From an uncultured Clostridia bacterium (GTDB lineage: Bacteria; Bacillota; Clostridia; Oscillospirales; Oscillospiraceae): DNA of 32,248 bases. The first letter of the stretch is position 1. Each line of letters starts with the position of its first letter. A program made the position numbers and the translations under genes. The stretch lies in contig CAMCSE010000018.1 of the NCBI GenBank assembly GCA_945877515.1, positions 1 to 32,248 on the forward strand, read 5' to 3'. The notes under the pieces were generated by a model. The model had not been told where the DNA came from and ran no database searches. It worked only from the letters and a program-made list of their open reading frames with translations. Of the stretch, positions 8,141-18,654 are shown piece after piece.

Positions 8141-8255
8141 CATCTCCATCGGTACCATCGGCCTGATCAAGGCGGTGAATACCTTCAAGCCGGACCGGGG
8201 CATCCGCCTTGCCACCTACGCCAGCCGATGCATTGAAAATACAATACTATCTTAA
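8141..8255 (+). pseudogene. Fragment of a SigE/SigK-type sigma-70 factor, region 2
   Basis: The frame reads [11 protein letters not shown], then [21 protein letters not shown], which is the highly conserved region 2 core of sporulation sigma factors SigE and SigK. About 34 codons are recognisable. It has no start, no upstream region 2.1 match, and no region 4 anywhere in the window. Just upstream a GGGCAGGAG stretch would encode the expected Gly-Gln-Glu if about 5 bases were restored, which suggests a small deletion; this is inference. The match ends after CIEN with three foreign codons and a TAA. It cannot encode a working sigma factor. It is either a gene remnant or a trace of an element that recombines in sigK. 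Confidence 0.7.
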
Positions 8256-8271
8256 CGGAACAATCGGCCAT

Positions 8272-8715
8272 TCAGGTGGCGGAACGGACGCCTTTTGAGG
8301 CAAAATGGCGTCTGCTGGCACAAGTGGAATTCCATTGCCATATTCTGATTTCCAATGTATCAGGTGCAGTAAAGGTAAAGCTATCCCGTATTTCCTCCAG
8401 GGTGCTCTGGTAGGGCGGTACAATACCAAGATACGAGGCATCCGGCTCCAGCAGCTTGCGAGGGTTGACCGTCAGCGAGATCATGTTCTGGTGCCCGCGT
8501 GTCAGGAACACCTGAATCCCATTTCTCGAAAAAGCATTACAGCGCCACGCATAAATACGCCCATCGGGGTCTTTCTGCGGATACAGTTCCTGCGCCTTGC
8601 TGTACTGCTGTAATCTTTCAAAGCAGTCTCTAAACGCCTTATCCGTGGGATTATATCGCAGTTCCAGCGTGTGATAAGAGTATCCGTCCGATGTCAGGTA
8701 TACTTTCTTGCTCAT
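8272..8715 (-). pseudogene. Truncated ORF of unknown function, 147 residues
   Basis: The start is clear: ATG at 8715 with AGGAGG 8 bases upstream, giving MSKKVYLTSDGYSYHTLELR. Residues about 1-120 look like genuine soluble protein, with a central stretch SLTVNPRKLL then ASYLGIVPP. From about residue 125 the sequence turns into low-quality, basic, frame-like noise that ends at 8272, directly beside the sigma fragment. The opposite strand across 8255-8340 also reads as a plausible protein segment in another frame (VAERTPFEAKW), so two gene pieces appear to be joined there. I do not recognise the family. No signal peptide or membrane segment is visible. The gene has its own promoter upstream, so a short protein may still be made. 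Confidence 0.5.
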
Positions 8716-9121
8716 ATTCCGATCCTCCTGATTTAAGATTGTATACATCTGTCGGATAGCTTTTGATTTTTAAATTTCTTTTACCTGTTTTCTCTCTATT
8801 CTGCCCTCTTTTTCACTTTCTTAAGTAAAATGGCATAATAATTTACCGGGTTTTCTTTTTCAATATATATAAGTCAAAATGGCCACAGTCTTTGGTGATG
8901 CAGCGTCTATGAAAACACTTCTTCAGTGCCCCATAGCAAATATAGCTCTTTTCTTTTTTGCACGGGAATTCCATTGTCTTTTTTTCGCAACCGCAATGGA
9001 ATGATTTATTATACCTTGTGTAGCCACTTTTCTTTCCCTTCGCTTTCTTCCCAGCTTAAAACCCAGAAATTATTGCAAAAAACTCCCGTTTTCGCGATTG
9101 CCACTACTCGCAATCGCAAAA
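8716..9121. other. AT-rich noncoding stretch
   Basis: These 406 bases hold the promoter at 8835-8863, and a weak 8-bp hairpin (GCGATTGC at 9094-9101 with GCAATCGC at 9110-9117) just beyond the strong terminator. No ORF here has a ribosome site or a recognisable product. Confidence 0.6.
8835..8863 (-). promoter_or_regulatory. Promoter for the truncated ORF
   Basis: On the minus strand TTGAAA (plus 8858-8863) and TATTAT (plus 8835-8840) are separated by 17 bases. It lies about 120 bases before the ATG at 8715. The surrounding DNA is AT-rich, so chance matches are more likely than elsewhere. Confidence 0.45.
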
Positions 9122-9173
9122 AGATACACAAAAGCGAAGACCGTACAACTACGGTCTTCGCTTTTGTGTATCT
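9122..9173 (-). terminator. 24-bp perfect hairpin terminator of the orphan gene
   Basis: Arms 9122-9145 and 9150-9173 are perfectly complementary over 24 bp around a 4-base loop. On the minus strand the hairpin begins 6 bases after the stop codon of the orphan gene and is followed by a run of five T. The stem is unusually long for an intrinsic terminator. Confidence 0.88.
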
Positions 9174-9179
9174 CAAGGA

Positions 9180-10919
9180 TTACTCGAATTGACTCAATTT
9201 TTCCACATCAAATGCAGCAGTGTTGAACGATTGGCCCAGACTGATGACCTTATATTTCTTATCCTTATTCCGATCTGCTATCTGCATTTCGCATAGTTCT
9301 TCATACAGATCATCATACGGGATCTGCGGATATTCCCTCTCAATCCGCTTTTTAAACTGAGTATAATCAAAAATCAGGAATATCCTGCCGTTGATCTCTT
9401 TTATTAAGCCCGTGTCCGGAATTTTCTTTTCTTCCCCTGTCGCATTTTTAGCATTACCACAATCCTGATTAAGCTTCTGCAGTAAGACAGATATCACATC
9501 TTGTAAGTTTTTCCTCTTTGCAGCCCAGGTGTTTTTCTGGCGTAAAAACCAGGCTTCCCCGTCTCTGTTGATCTCCCACAAAGAATCTTCTTCGCCATAA
9601 AAAGTCAGGAAATTGGTCGCCAATTGAAACAGATCCCACTGCGCAGCCAGTCTCTTTCGCTCTTCCTTATCAGGCGCTATGGTTTTCCGCACGCTCCTGC
9701 TAAGTTCGCCCAATACCTCTTTCAATTCCTGTGCCCATTCAATTGTCTGGCTCCCTGACACATCCTCCCCCGTGTCCTGATTGGGAAACGACCGCATCAG
9801 GTGGCCCAAGCGGCAGAGGAATCCCTTTCTCAGCATACTGCTTCCCCCGGCAGCAAACAGGTCATCGTCACCCACGGGGATGTTGATCACGATGCTGCTC
9901 AGGAGCGATTCCTTACTTACAAGAATGATTGCTCTGTTTCCAAAAGGAAACTTTTCCCAGCAACGCTTCCGTTCAGATATATTCTGCAGCTTTTGCAGCG
10001 TCTGCATTTTTTTATCGGATCGTTTCCCAGTCCAGATGTAGGGCTCCACAGCACACAGATTGGTAACCTTTTCATCATCCCTTATATCGCTGCCATAGGG
10101 CACCCTTTCGCCAGCAAAGATAGGATCATTTTTCAGAAAATCTGCCAGCCATACACTGAGTCCTTTTGTAAACGCATCGCACGTCTCATCATCTTTGCAA
10201 ACATAGTTCAGTACATACCACGGCAGCATCTTTTGAGGAAGCACCGGCATCATCTGCAGGGAGACTATGTATGTCACCAGTGGCCATAGGACATCAGTTT
10301 CTTTGTTGGGGTAGGTTCCATCAAACTTACCCTCGTTTTTTTCCGGCCATTTACGGTAAGCTTTGACCCGCCGCACAAAGTTCTCCGGCAGCTCCGCCAG
10401 CTCAACTTCCTCTATCTCCGGCAGGAACAGGTTCCACCAGGCCTTTATCTGATGCTTTGTATTTCCCCATTCGATCTCATCCATGTCCAACGCTTTCATA
10501 TCGCCTCGCTTCTCAAATGTTCGCATCTCCATTAAACAGGCGATCACTTTGTCATCATAGTACACTTCAAAATATGTATAGCGCCGGAAGGCGGTATTGT
10601 CCCGCGTTATCTCATACAGCCGGAAATATTCCACACATACCGCACTGCAAAACGCGTCTTTTCCTTTCGAATTCTTAACCGCTGCATAGGGAGGCTCTGC
10701 CGAGTATTCTGATATGTTTGCCAATATGTTAGCCGCCTGATGACGCTGCTCCCCCAGATATTCCAGCCACTCCTCTTCTGCACTCTTTTGCTCCTTAACC
10801 TGGATCAGAGGCAATGATTCACCGGCTTTCCAGCGACGCAGCAGCTTGTCTTTTCGTGCCTCCACCTTGTCATAGATCTTATTATCATAATAATCTGAAA
10901 AGTCTTTCCTCTTTTTCAC
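9180..10919 (-). CDS. Orphan protein of unknown function, 579 residues
   Basis: I do not recognise this protein. The start is probably the GTG at 10919, with GGAGGG about 6 bases upstream; an in-frame ATG at 10937 would place that site inside the gene. The product is soluble in appearance, with no signal peptide, charged and rich in Trp and Lys/Glu. The N-terminus is very basic (KKRKDF), followed by helical segments, a YFEVYYDDKVIACLMEM strand-like region at about 110-130, a hydrophobic Pro-containing stretch at about 205-235, and a Lys/Glu-rich C-terminal third. I see no nuclease, helicase, ATPase, methylase or toxin motif. Codon use and base composition are more AT-rich than in flanking genes, which suggests transfer. 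It is a single-gene unit with its own strong promoter and long terminator, next to a serine recombinase, the typical setting of cargo genes such as phage-defence genes. That role is conjecture. Confidence 0.8.
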   Translation of the reverse strand: MKKRKDFSDYYDNKIYDKVEARKDKLLRRWKAGESLPLIQVKEQKSAEEEWLEYLGEQRHQAANILANISEYSAEPPYAAVKNSKGKDAFCSAVCVEYFRLYEITRDNTAFRRYTYFEVYYDDKVIACLMEMRTFEKRGDMKALDMDEIEWGNTKHQIKAWWNLFLPEIEEVELAELPENFVRRVKAYRKWPEKNEGKFDGTYPNKETDVLWPLVTYIVSLQMMPVLPQKMLPWYVLNYVCKDDETCDAFTKGLSVWLADFLKNDPIFAGERVPYGSDIRDDEKVTNLCAVEPYIWTGKRSDKKMQTLQKLQNISERKRCWEKFPFGNRAIILVSKESLLSSIVINIPVGDDDLFAAGGSSMLRKGFLCRLGHLMRSFPNQDTGEDVSGSQTIEWAQELKEVLGELSRSVRKTIAPDKEERKRLAAQWDLFQLATNFLTFYGEEDSLWEINRDGEAWFLRQKNTWAAKRKNLQDVISVLLQKLNQDCGNAKNATGEEKKIPDTGLIKEINGRIFLIFDYTQFKKRIEREYPQIPYDDLYEELCEMQIADRNKDKKYKVISLGQSFNTAAFDVEKLSQFE

Positions 10920-10952
10920 ACCATTCCCTCCGTTCATAAGTAGTTCATTCTG

Positions 10953-10981
10953 ATTATAATCATTTTTTCGGGCAGCATCAA
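10953..10981 (-). promoter_or_regulatory. Sigma-A-type promoter for the orphan gene
   Basis: On the minus strand TTGATG (plus 10976-10981), a 17-base spacer and TATAAT (plus 10953-10958) form a strong promoter about 30 bases before the GTG start at 10919. Confidence 0.82.
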
Positions 10982-11018
10982 CAAATTCTTTTTATATGCC
11001 GCTATTTTATGTAAGGTG

Positions 11019-11047
11019 TTGATTTTTTCTTTTTAATTTGATACAAT
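11019..11047 (+). promoter_or_regulatory. Promoter for the serine recombinase
   Basis: TTGATT (11019-11024) and TACAAT (11042-11047) are 17 bases apart, about 39 bases before the ATG at 11086. The spacer is a T-rich tract. Confidence 0.65.
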
Positions 11048-11085
11048 GTAGAACATGATATTGCGAACTTTTAAGAGGTGGTCTG

Positions 11086-12822
11086 ATGGACATTCATGAT
11101 ATCCGCCAGCAGCTGCGGACGAAAAGTCTGTATGACATTCCCCTGCGGGTAACATACTACGCCCGCGTGTCCTCCGAATCTGATGAGCAGCTGAACTCGC
11201 TGGGCAATCAGATCCAATACTATGAAGATTTCATCCGCCGGAATGCCGCCTGGACGTTTATCCCCGGCTACATCGACGAGGGGATCTCCGGCATTTCCAC
11301 CCGTCACCGCGAGAACTTCAACCGCATGATCGATGACGCGGCGGAGGACAAATTTGATCTGGTCATTACAAAAGAAATCTCCCGTTTTGCCCGCAATACA
11401 CTGGACTCTATCCGGTTCACCCGTCAACTCCTCAACTATGGCGTGGGCGTGTTTTTCCAGAACGACAACATCAACACCTTCGACGAGGACTCGGAGCTGC
11501 GGCTGTCCATCATGTCCTCCATCGCTCAGGATGAGCTGCGCAAGCTGTCCAGCCGCGTAAAGTTTGGCCATCAGCAGGCCATCAAGAACAACGTGGTGCT
11601 GGGCAACAGCCGCATCTTTGGCTACCGCAAGGAGAACCGCCGCCTTGTTATCGACGAGGAGCAGGCCCCTATGGTGCGGGAGCTGTTTGAGCTGTACGCC
11701 ACCGACCAGTACTCTATGAAGCAGATCGAGACGATCTTCTGGGAAAAGGGCTACCGCAACCTCAACGGTAAGAAGATCGCCCACACCACCATGTCCAATA
11801 TGATTGCCAACCCCAAGTACAAGGGCTACTATGTGGGCAACAAGGTCAAGGTGGTGGATATGTTCACCAAAAAGCAGAAGTTCCTCCCGCCGGATGAATG
11901 GGTCATGTTCAAGGATGAGACCGGTGAGATCGTACCGGCCATTGTCTCCGAGGAGCTGTGGGAGCAGGCCAATACCATCCTTCGCCGCCGCAGCGATGAC
12001 GTAAAGAACCGCCAGGGCATCTGCAATCACGCCAATCTGCTGACCGGCAAGCTGTTCTGCACTTGCTGCGGTACTGCTTATTATCGCCGGGAATCCCAGG
12101 ACAAGCAGGGCCATAAGAACAGCAAGTGGGTCTGCTCCGGCAAGATCAAAAACGGCGCGGACTCCTGTGACTCTTTCCCCATCTACGAGGATGAGATCAA
12201 GCCCCTGCTGCTGGATGTATTCCGCGATACGGAGGCCAGCGCAGAGGCCTTGATTGAGGAATATGTTGAGATGTACCGTACGCTGGAACACGGCGGCCAG
12301 CTGGAAGCCCAGATTGCCGCAATACGGAAAAAGCTGGACACCGTAGAGCAGAAGCGCATGAAGCTGCTGACCTACAATGCTCAGGGCAAGCTGGATGATG
12401 CGGATTTTCTGGCCATGAACAAGCAGTGCTCCTCCGAGGCAAAAGAGCTACAGGCCCAGCTGGCGGACCTGACGGCGCAGCAGGAGTCCGCCGGGAACAT
12501 GAAGCAGCAGCTGGATACCATCCGTACTGTCCTGCGCAATGCCCAGAAAGACGCCGCCGATGGCGTTATCACCAAGGAGTTTGTCGCCCGCTATATTGAC
12601 AAGATTTTCGTCACACCGGAGGGGGATGGCTCGCTGCGGCTGGATATCAAAATCTTCACCGGTGAATGCTGTGAAAAACACCTGCAAAACCTGCGGCGGC
12701 AGGCAGCAGCGCAAACCGCTGCACCGCAGGCAGTTGCGGCATTTTCTCCGGATGGTATTCCCGCGAATCCTACGGGTCACACGTTTAAGAAGATGATCGA
12801 GTCCTACGAGAAGAACCTGTAA
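11086..12822 (+). CDS. Large serine recombinase
   Basis: This 578-residue site-specific recombinase would cut and rejoin DNA through a 5'-phosphoserine link to integrate, excise or invert an element. The N-terminal resolvase domain (about 20-165) carries YYARVSSESDEQ, with Ser29 as the expected nucleophile, and the conserved Arg-rich segment TKEISRFARNTLDSIR at 95-110. The recombinase domain follows (about 170-290), then a zinc ribbon with Cys325, Cys328, Cys350 and Cys361, then a coiled coil at about 390-470 of the kind that controls direction in large serine integrases. The length fits the SpoIVCA/TnpX type. The ATG at 11086 is preceded by AGAGGTGG. All catalytic elements look intact. It stands alone with its own promoter and terminator and no directionality-factor gene that I can identify. 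Confidence 0.95.
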   Translation: MDIHDIRQQLRTKSLYDIPLRVTYYARVSSESDEQLNSLGNQIQYYEDFIRRNAAWTFIPGYIDEGISGISTRHRENFNRMIDDAAEDKFDLVITKEISRFARNTLDSIRFTRQLLNYGVGVFFQNDNINTFDEDSELRLSIMSSIAQDELRKLSSRVKFGHQQAIKNNVVLGNSRIFGYRKENRRLVIDEEQAPMVRELFELYATDQYSMKQIETIFWEKGYRNLNGKKIAHTTMSNMIANPKYKGYYVGNKVKVVDMFTKKQKFLPPDEWVMFKDETGEIVPAIVSEELWEQANTILRRRSDDVKNRQGICNHANLLTGKLFCTCCGTAYYRRESQDKQGHKNSKWVCSGKIKNGADSCDSFPIYEDEIKPLLLDVFRDTEASAEALIEEYVEMYRTLEHGGQLEAQIAAIRKKLDTVEQKRMKLLTYNAQGKLDDADFLAMNKQCSSEAKELQAQLADLTAQQESAGNMKQQLDTIRTVLRNAQKDAADGVITKEFVARYIDKIFVTPEGDGSLRLDIKIFTGECCEKHLQNLRRQAAAQTAAPQAVAAFSPDGIPANPTGHTFKKMIESYEKNL

Positions 12823-12856
12823 ATTCTCCGGAGTTTACCAAGATCTTTTCTCTTCA

Positions 12857-12886
12857 AAAAAGAGCGGCAGGAATGCCGCTCTTTTT
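12857..12886 (+). terminator. Terminator of the serine recombinase gene
   Basis: A 13-bp perfect stem (12857-12869 with 12874-12886) with a GGAA loop and a T-rich end lies 34 bases after the stop codon. The left arm begins with five A, so it could also act on the minus strand. Confidence 0.9.
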
Positions 12887-12907
12887 CTATGCATCTGCGC
12901 AAAAATG

Positions 12908-12916
12908 TGGTATACT
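12908..12916 (+). promoter_or_regulatory. Extended -10 for the DUF5662-type gene
   Basis: TGGTATACT is an extended -10 about 33 bases before the ATG at 12949. No matching -35 is visible at the normal distance. Confidence 0.45.
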
Positions 12917-12948
12917 ACGGTTATACTTTCCCCGGAGGAGGCGGCGCC

Positions 12949-13509
12949 ATGCACCTGTACGACCATTTACATACCGTCAATGCACACCGTCGCTGGGTGC
13001 GGCGCTACTGTTTCAAGCTGGGCCTTGTCTGGCAGGGGCTGATCCACGACCTGAGCAAATACAGCCCCACGGAGTTCTGGCGCAGCGTGAAGTACTATCA
13101 GGGCTACCGCAGCCCCAATGACGCCGAGCGTATTGCCAACGGCGTCAGCCTGTCGTGGCTGCATCACAAGGGCCGCAACCGCCACCACTTTGAATACTGG
13201 ATCGACTATTGCCTCCGGGAGGACGGCAGCGTTTACATTGGCGGATGCAAAATGCCGAAAAAATATGTGGCCGAAATGTTCTGCGACCGGATCGCCGCCT
13301 GCCGGGTCTATCAGAAGGAAAAATATACCGACGCCTCGCCATGGGAGTACTACCAGCGCAGCAAAGACCGGAAACATACCGACGCCGGCCGCTTCATGCA
13401 CGCGGACACGGCAGCCCTGTTGGACCGCTGGCTGCTGCTGCTGAAGGAACAGGGGGAGGACGCCGCCTTCGCCCGGATACGCCAGGAACTGAAGGACCCC
13501 AACTACTAA
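12949..13509 (+). CDS. DUF5662-type protein
   Basis: This 186-residue protein resembles the DUF5662 family found widely in gut Clostridia; no function is established. The start is the ATG at 12949, preceded by GGAGGAGG. A longer frame from 12889 has no ribosome site. The N-terminal half carries conserved-looking His/Asp positions: HLHTVNAHRRW (about 7-17), LIHDLSKYSPTEF (32-44) and HHKGRNRHHFEYW (73-85). The HD pair and His-rich segments suggest a metal-binding, HD-like fold, but this is inference. No signal peptide or membrane segment is visible. It is a single gene with its own terminator, convergent with the glycogen operon. It probably belongs to the host chromosome rather than to the accessory insert, since its GC and codon use resemble the glycogen genes. 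Confidence 0.8.
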   Translation: MHLYDHLHTVNAHRRWVRRYCFKLGLVWQGLIHDLSKYSPTEFWRSVKYYQGYRSPNDAERIANGVSLSWLHHKGRNRHHFEYWIDYCLREDGSVYIGGCKMPKKYVAEMFCDRIAACRVYQKEKYTDASPWEYYQRSKDRKHTDAGRFMHADTAALLDRWLLLLKEQGEDAAFARIRQELKDPNY

Positions 13510-13543
13510 AAGGACGCTGCACGACCGTGCAGCGTCCTTTTAG
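13506..13543. terminator. Bidirectional terminator between the DUF5662-type gene and glgP
   Basis: An 18-bp stem with a minimal AC loop runs from 13506 to 13543. The left arm overlaps the stop codon of the plus-strand gene, and the right arm ends 4 bases before the glgP stop. A-rich and T-rich ends suit both directions. Confidence 0.92.
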
Positions 13544-13547
13544 CAGT

Positions 13548-15968
<2,421 letters not shown>

Positions 15969-15982
15969 ATGCGATTGTCTCC

Positions 15983-17410
15983 TTACAACTTGGAATAGAT
16001 ATCGTGATAGATGCGGGCGCTGCGCGTCCAGCTGAAATCAGCGGTCATACCCCGCTGCTGCACGGCGGCAAAGCCCGCCCTGTCGCCTCGGTAAAGTCCG
16101 GTGGCCTGCCCGATAACCGCCAGCATATCGCCGGCATCATACCGTTCAAACAGATAGCCGGTGCCGTCCGGCTGCCCCACCTGACAGGAATGAACGCTGT
16201 CGGCCAGTCCGCCGGTGCGGCGAACGATGGGCACCGCGCCGTAGCGCATGGCGATCATCTGGCTCAGGCCGCAGGGCTCGCTTTTCGACGGCATTAAAAA
16301 CAGGTCGGCTCCGGCGTAGATGCGGCGGCTGAGGGCCTCGGAATAGGTGATCAGCGCCGCGGTGCGGCCGACAAAACGGCCCGCCTGTGCCCGGAAGAAG
16401 TCCTCGTAATAGTTTTCACCCTGGCCCAGCACCACAAACTGGCAGCCGGTGGCCATGATGTCGTCAAAGCCGTCCCGGATCAGCTCCATGCCTTTGTGTC
16501 CCACCAGCCGGCTGACCACCGCCAGCACCGGTGTGTCCGGCTCCTCCCGCAGGCCCAGCGACACCTGCAGATCTGCCTTGCAGACAGCCTTACCGGTCAG
16601 ATCGTCCGGCCCGTAATTGGCGAGAATTGCGCTGTCATGGGCGGGATCATAGGACGTCATATCGATGCCGTTGAGCACACCGTGAAGCTTGCCGCCGATG
16701 GCGTTGACGATGGAGGCCATGCCGTGGGCATAGTAATCGTCGTGAAGCTGCGCGGCATAGGTGGGGCTGACGGTCGTCACGGCATCGGACACCAGCATGG
16801 CGGCCTTCATCAGGTTCACATCGCCGTCCATTCGCAGGGTGCCGTCGTTCCACCAGCCCTCGTGCAGGCCGAACAGATCGCTTACCGTATTAGGCCCAAA
16901 ACGGCCCTGATACTCAATATTATGGATGGTAAATACGGTTTTGATACCCCGTACCGCCTCCCAGCGGGTGGCAACGTCCCGCAGATACACAGGGATCAGC
17001 GCCGTCTGCCAGTCATTGCAGTGGATCACCTCCGGCATCCAGTCCAGGCTGGGCAGCAGATCCACCACCGCCTTGCTGAAAAAGGCAAAGCGCTCGCCGT
17101 CATCATACTCACCGTACAGACGGCCGCGGCGGAAATAGTGCTCGTTATCCACGAAATACCAGGTAACGCCCCGGTATTCCATGACGAAAATGCCGCAATA
17201 CTGGTGCCGCCATGCCACATCCACATAGATATAGCTGCGGTAGACCATCCGCTCACGCCACTGCTGGGGGATGCGGTCATACAGCGGCAGGATCACCGCC
17301 ACCTGATCGCCGTTCTCGGCCAGTGACACCGGCAAGCTGCCGGCTACGTCCGCAAGCCCGCCGGTCTTGCAAAAGGGGAACGCCTCGCTGGCGGCAAACA
17401 ACACCTTCAT
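15983..17410 (-). CDS. glgA: Glycogen synthase (ADP-glucose)
   Basis: This 475-residue GT5 enzyme extends alpha-1,4 glucan chains from ADP-glucose in the cytoplasm. The N-terminal KTGGLADVAGSLP (about 16-28) is the ADP-glucose binding motif. The N-terminal half also shows HCNDWQTALIP, and the C-terminal GT-B half shows PSKSEPCGLSQMIAMRYG with the conserved Glu and the following RRTGGL. Length is typical. The ATG at 17410 has GGAGG upstream. A gap of 131 bases separates it from glgD. In that gap is a 7-bp hairpin (17474-17490) without a T run, which might trim or attenuate the message but is not a convincing terminator. Confidence 0.97.
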   Translation of the reverse strand: MKVLFAASEAFPFCKTGGLADVAGSLPVSLAENGDQVAVILPLYDRIPQQWRERMVYRSYIYVDVAWRHQYCGIFVMEYRGVTWYFVDNEHYFRRGRLYGEYDDGERFAFFSKAVVDLLPSLDWMPEVIHCNDWQTALIPVYLRDVATRWEAVRGIKTVFTIHNIEYQGRFGPNTVSDLFGLHEGWWNDGTLRMDGDVNLMKAAMLVSDAVTTVSPTYAAQLHDDYYAHGMASIVNAIGGKLHGVLNGIDMTSYDPAHDSAILANYGPDDLTGKAVCKADLQVSLGLREEPDTPVLAVVSRLVGHKGMELIRDGFDDIMATGCQFVVLGQGENYYEDFFRAQAGRFVGRTAALITYSEALSRRIYAGADLFLMPSKSEPCGLSQMIAMRYGAVPIVRRTGGLADSVHSCQVGQPDGTGYLFERYDAGDMLAVIGQATGLYRGDRAGFAAVQQRGMTADFSWTRSARIYHDIYSKL

Positions 17411-17541
17411 AGATTGCCCTCCTTAAAGCCTCAGTAAACTGTTTCAACGTCCGATTGGAAATTTCTCAGCGTTTGCGCCCGCAGGGCGCAGGCAGACGGA
17501 GTGTCTTCCTCTTTGTCAGAAAAACCGCAACACTTTTTGTG

Positions 17542-18654
17542 TTACAGTTTCGTGTTTTTCTCCACCACCAGCGGATACTGGGGATGGCCGGCCATGGCCA
17601 CATCCGGGCCGAACTCCACGTTTTTGTCGGCGATAACACAGCGCACATTGGCGCCGGCCTTCACCACCGTGTTTTTAAAGAGCACACTGTTCTCCACATG
17701 AGCGCCCTTTTCTACCCGAACGTCCCGGAACAGAATGCAGTTGCGGATGCTGCCCTGAATATCGCAGCCATCGGAGATCAGGGAGTTGATGCACTCGCCG
17801 CTGGGATCGATATAGGTGGAGGCGGCGTCGTTTTCCTTGGCGTATACCGGACGCTGGGCGCAGAACAGCTCTGCCCGGATCTCCGGCCGCAGCAGCTCCA
17901 TGCTGCGCTGATAGTACGCCTGAATCGTATTGATGCGGGCGGCGAAGCCATCCCACACATAACCGTTGAACCGCAGGAGCTTGCCCTTTTCCTGCAAAAC
18001 ATTGCGCCGGAAGCTGTACCGGTCATGGGCCATGCACTCCTCCACCAGTTCCAGCAGCAGATCGCGGCTCAGCAGGAAAATATTCAGGCTCTGATATCCT
18101 GCCGGCGTTCGCACGTCATAGGCTGTGTCCACGATGCGGCCGGTATCATCCAGAGTAAAATAGGTGTCGCCGCTCTCGCCCGGATGGCTGGTGCACACGC
18201 AGGTCATATCCGCGCCGGAGGCAATGTGCGCTTCCAGCACATCCCGCAGCGGCAGATTGGCCACCAGGTCGCTGTCGGACAGCACCACATACTTCTGCCG
18301 GATGTGGCGCAGATACTCGATGACGCTGCCCAGCGCCTCCATCTTTCCCCGGAAGGGCCCCACCGTGCCCCTGCTCTCATTGTAAGCGAAGGCGGGCAGC
18401 AGCTTCAATCCGCCGGACTTGCGGCTGAGATCCCAGCTTTTGCCGGTGCCCAGATGATCCAGCATGCTTTGGCACTTGCCGTGCATGATCACGCCCACAT
18501 CGGTGATACCGGCGTTGACCATGTTGGACAGCATAAAGTCCACCACCCGGTAGTCGCCGCCGAAGGGCAGCGAACCGTGGATGCGGTTGGCGGTCAATTG
18601 ACCCAGTCCCGGCTTTTCTCCATAGGAGAAGATGATCCCGTGCATACCCTTCAT
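17542..18654 (-). CDS. glgD: Glucose-1-phosphate adenylyltransferase subunit GlgD
   Basis: This 370-residue protein is the non-catalytic partner of GlgC in Firmicutes; GlgC/GlgD complexes make ADP-glucose from glucose 1-phosphate and ATP. It has the nucleotidyltransferase fold at the N-terminus ([20 protein letters not shown]) and a left-handed beta-helix C-terminal region with hexapeptide-like repeats from about 270. The first glycine-rich loop is degenerate ([13 protein letters not shown] instead of LAGGxGxRL), as expected for GlgD, so it is probably inactive alone. Its start codon overlaps the glgC stop in an ATGA, implying translational coupling and a fixed ratio. It is a little shorter than GlgC, as usual. 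Confidence 0.95.
   Translation of the reverse strand: MKGMHGIIFSYGEKPGLGQLTANRIHGSLPFGGDYRVVDFMLSNMVNAGITDVGVIMHGKCQSMLDHLGTGKSWDLSRKSGGLKLLPAFAYNESRGTVGPFRGKMEALGSVIEYLRHIRQKYVVLSDSDLVANLPLRDVLEAHIASGADMTCVCTSHPGESGDTYFTLDDTGRIVDTAYDVRTPAGYQSLNIFLLSRDLLLELVEECMAHDRYSFRRNVLQEKGKLLRFNGYVWDGFAARINTIQAYYQRSMELLRPEIRAELFCAQRPVYAKENDAASTYIDPSGECINSLISDGCDIQGSIRNCILFRDVRVEKGAHVENSVLFKNTVVKAGANVRCVIADKNVEFGPDVAMAGHPQYPLVVEKNTKL

Larger units (their letters stand above)
8041..12886. mobile_element. Putative decayed integrative element with serine recombinase
   Basis: The segment lies between the gntR promoter and the DUF5662-type gene. It contains a short internal piece of a sigma-factor gene, an ORF with an unnatural 3' end, a long AT-rich noncoding stretch, an orphan protein gene of lower GC than its neighbours, and a large serine recombinase. 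I found no relaxase, capsid or replication gene and no convincing direct repeats at the edges, so the limits given are approximate and the element, if real, is reduced or composite. Confidence 0.4.

Noticed and set aside
8926-9192. An 88-residue plus-strand ORF in the AT-rich stretch
   Set aside because: It has no ribosome site, runs through the terminator hairpin and looks random.
11071-12291. A 406-residue minus-strand ORF opposite the recombinase
   Set aside because: It is antisense to an intact serine recombinase, with no ribosome site.
17474-17490. A terminator between glgD and glgA
   Set aside because: The 7-bp hairpin has no T run and the operon continues in the same order with no promoter visible.
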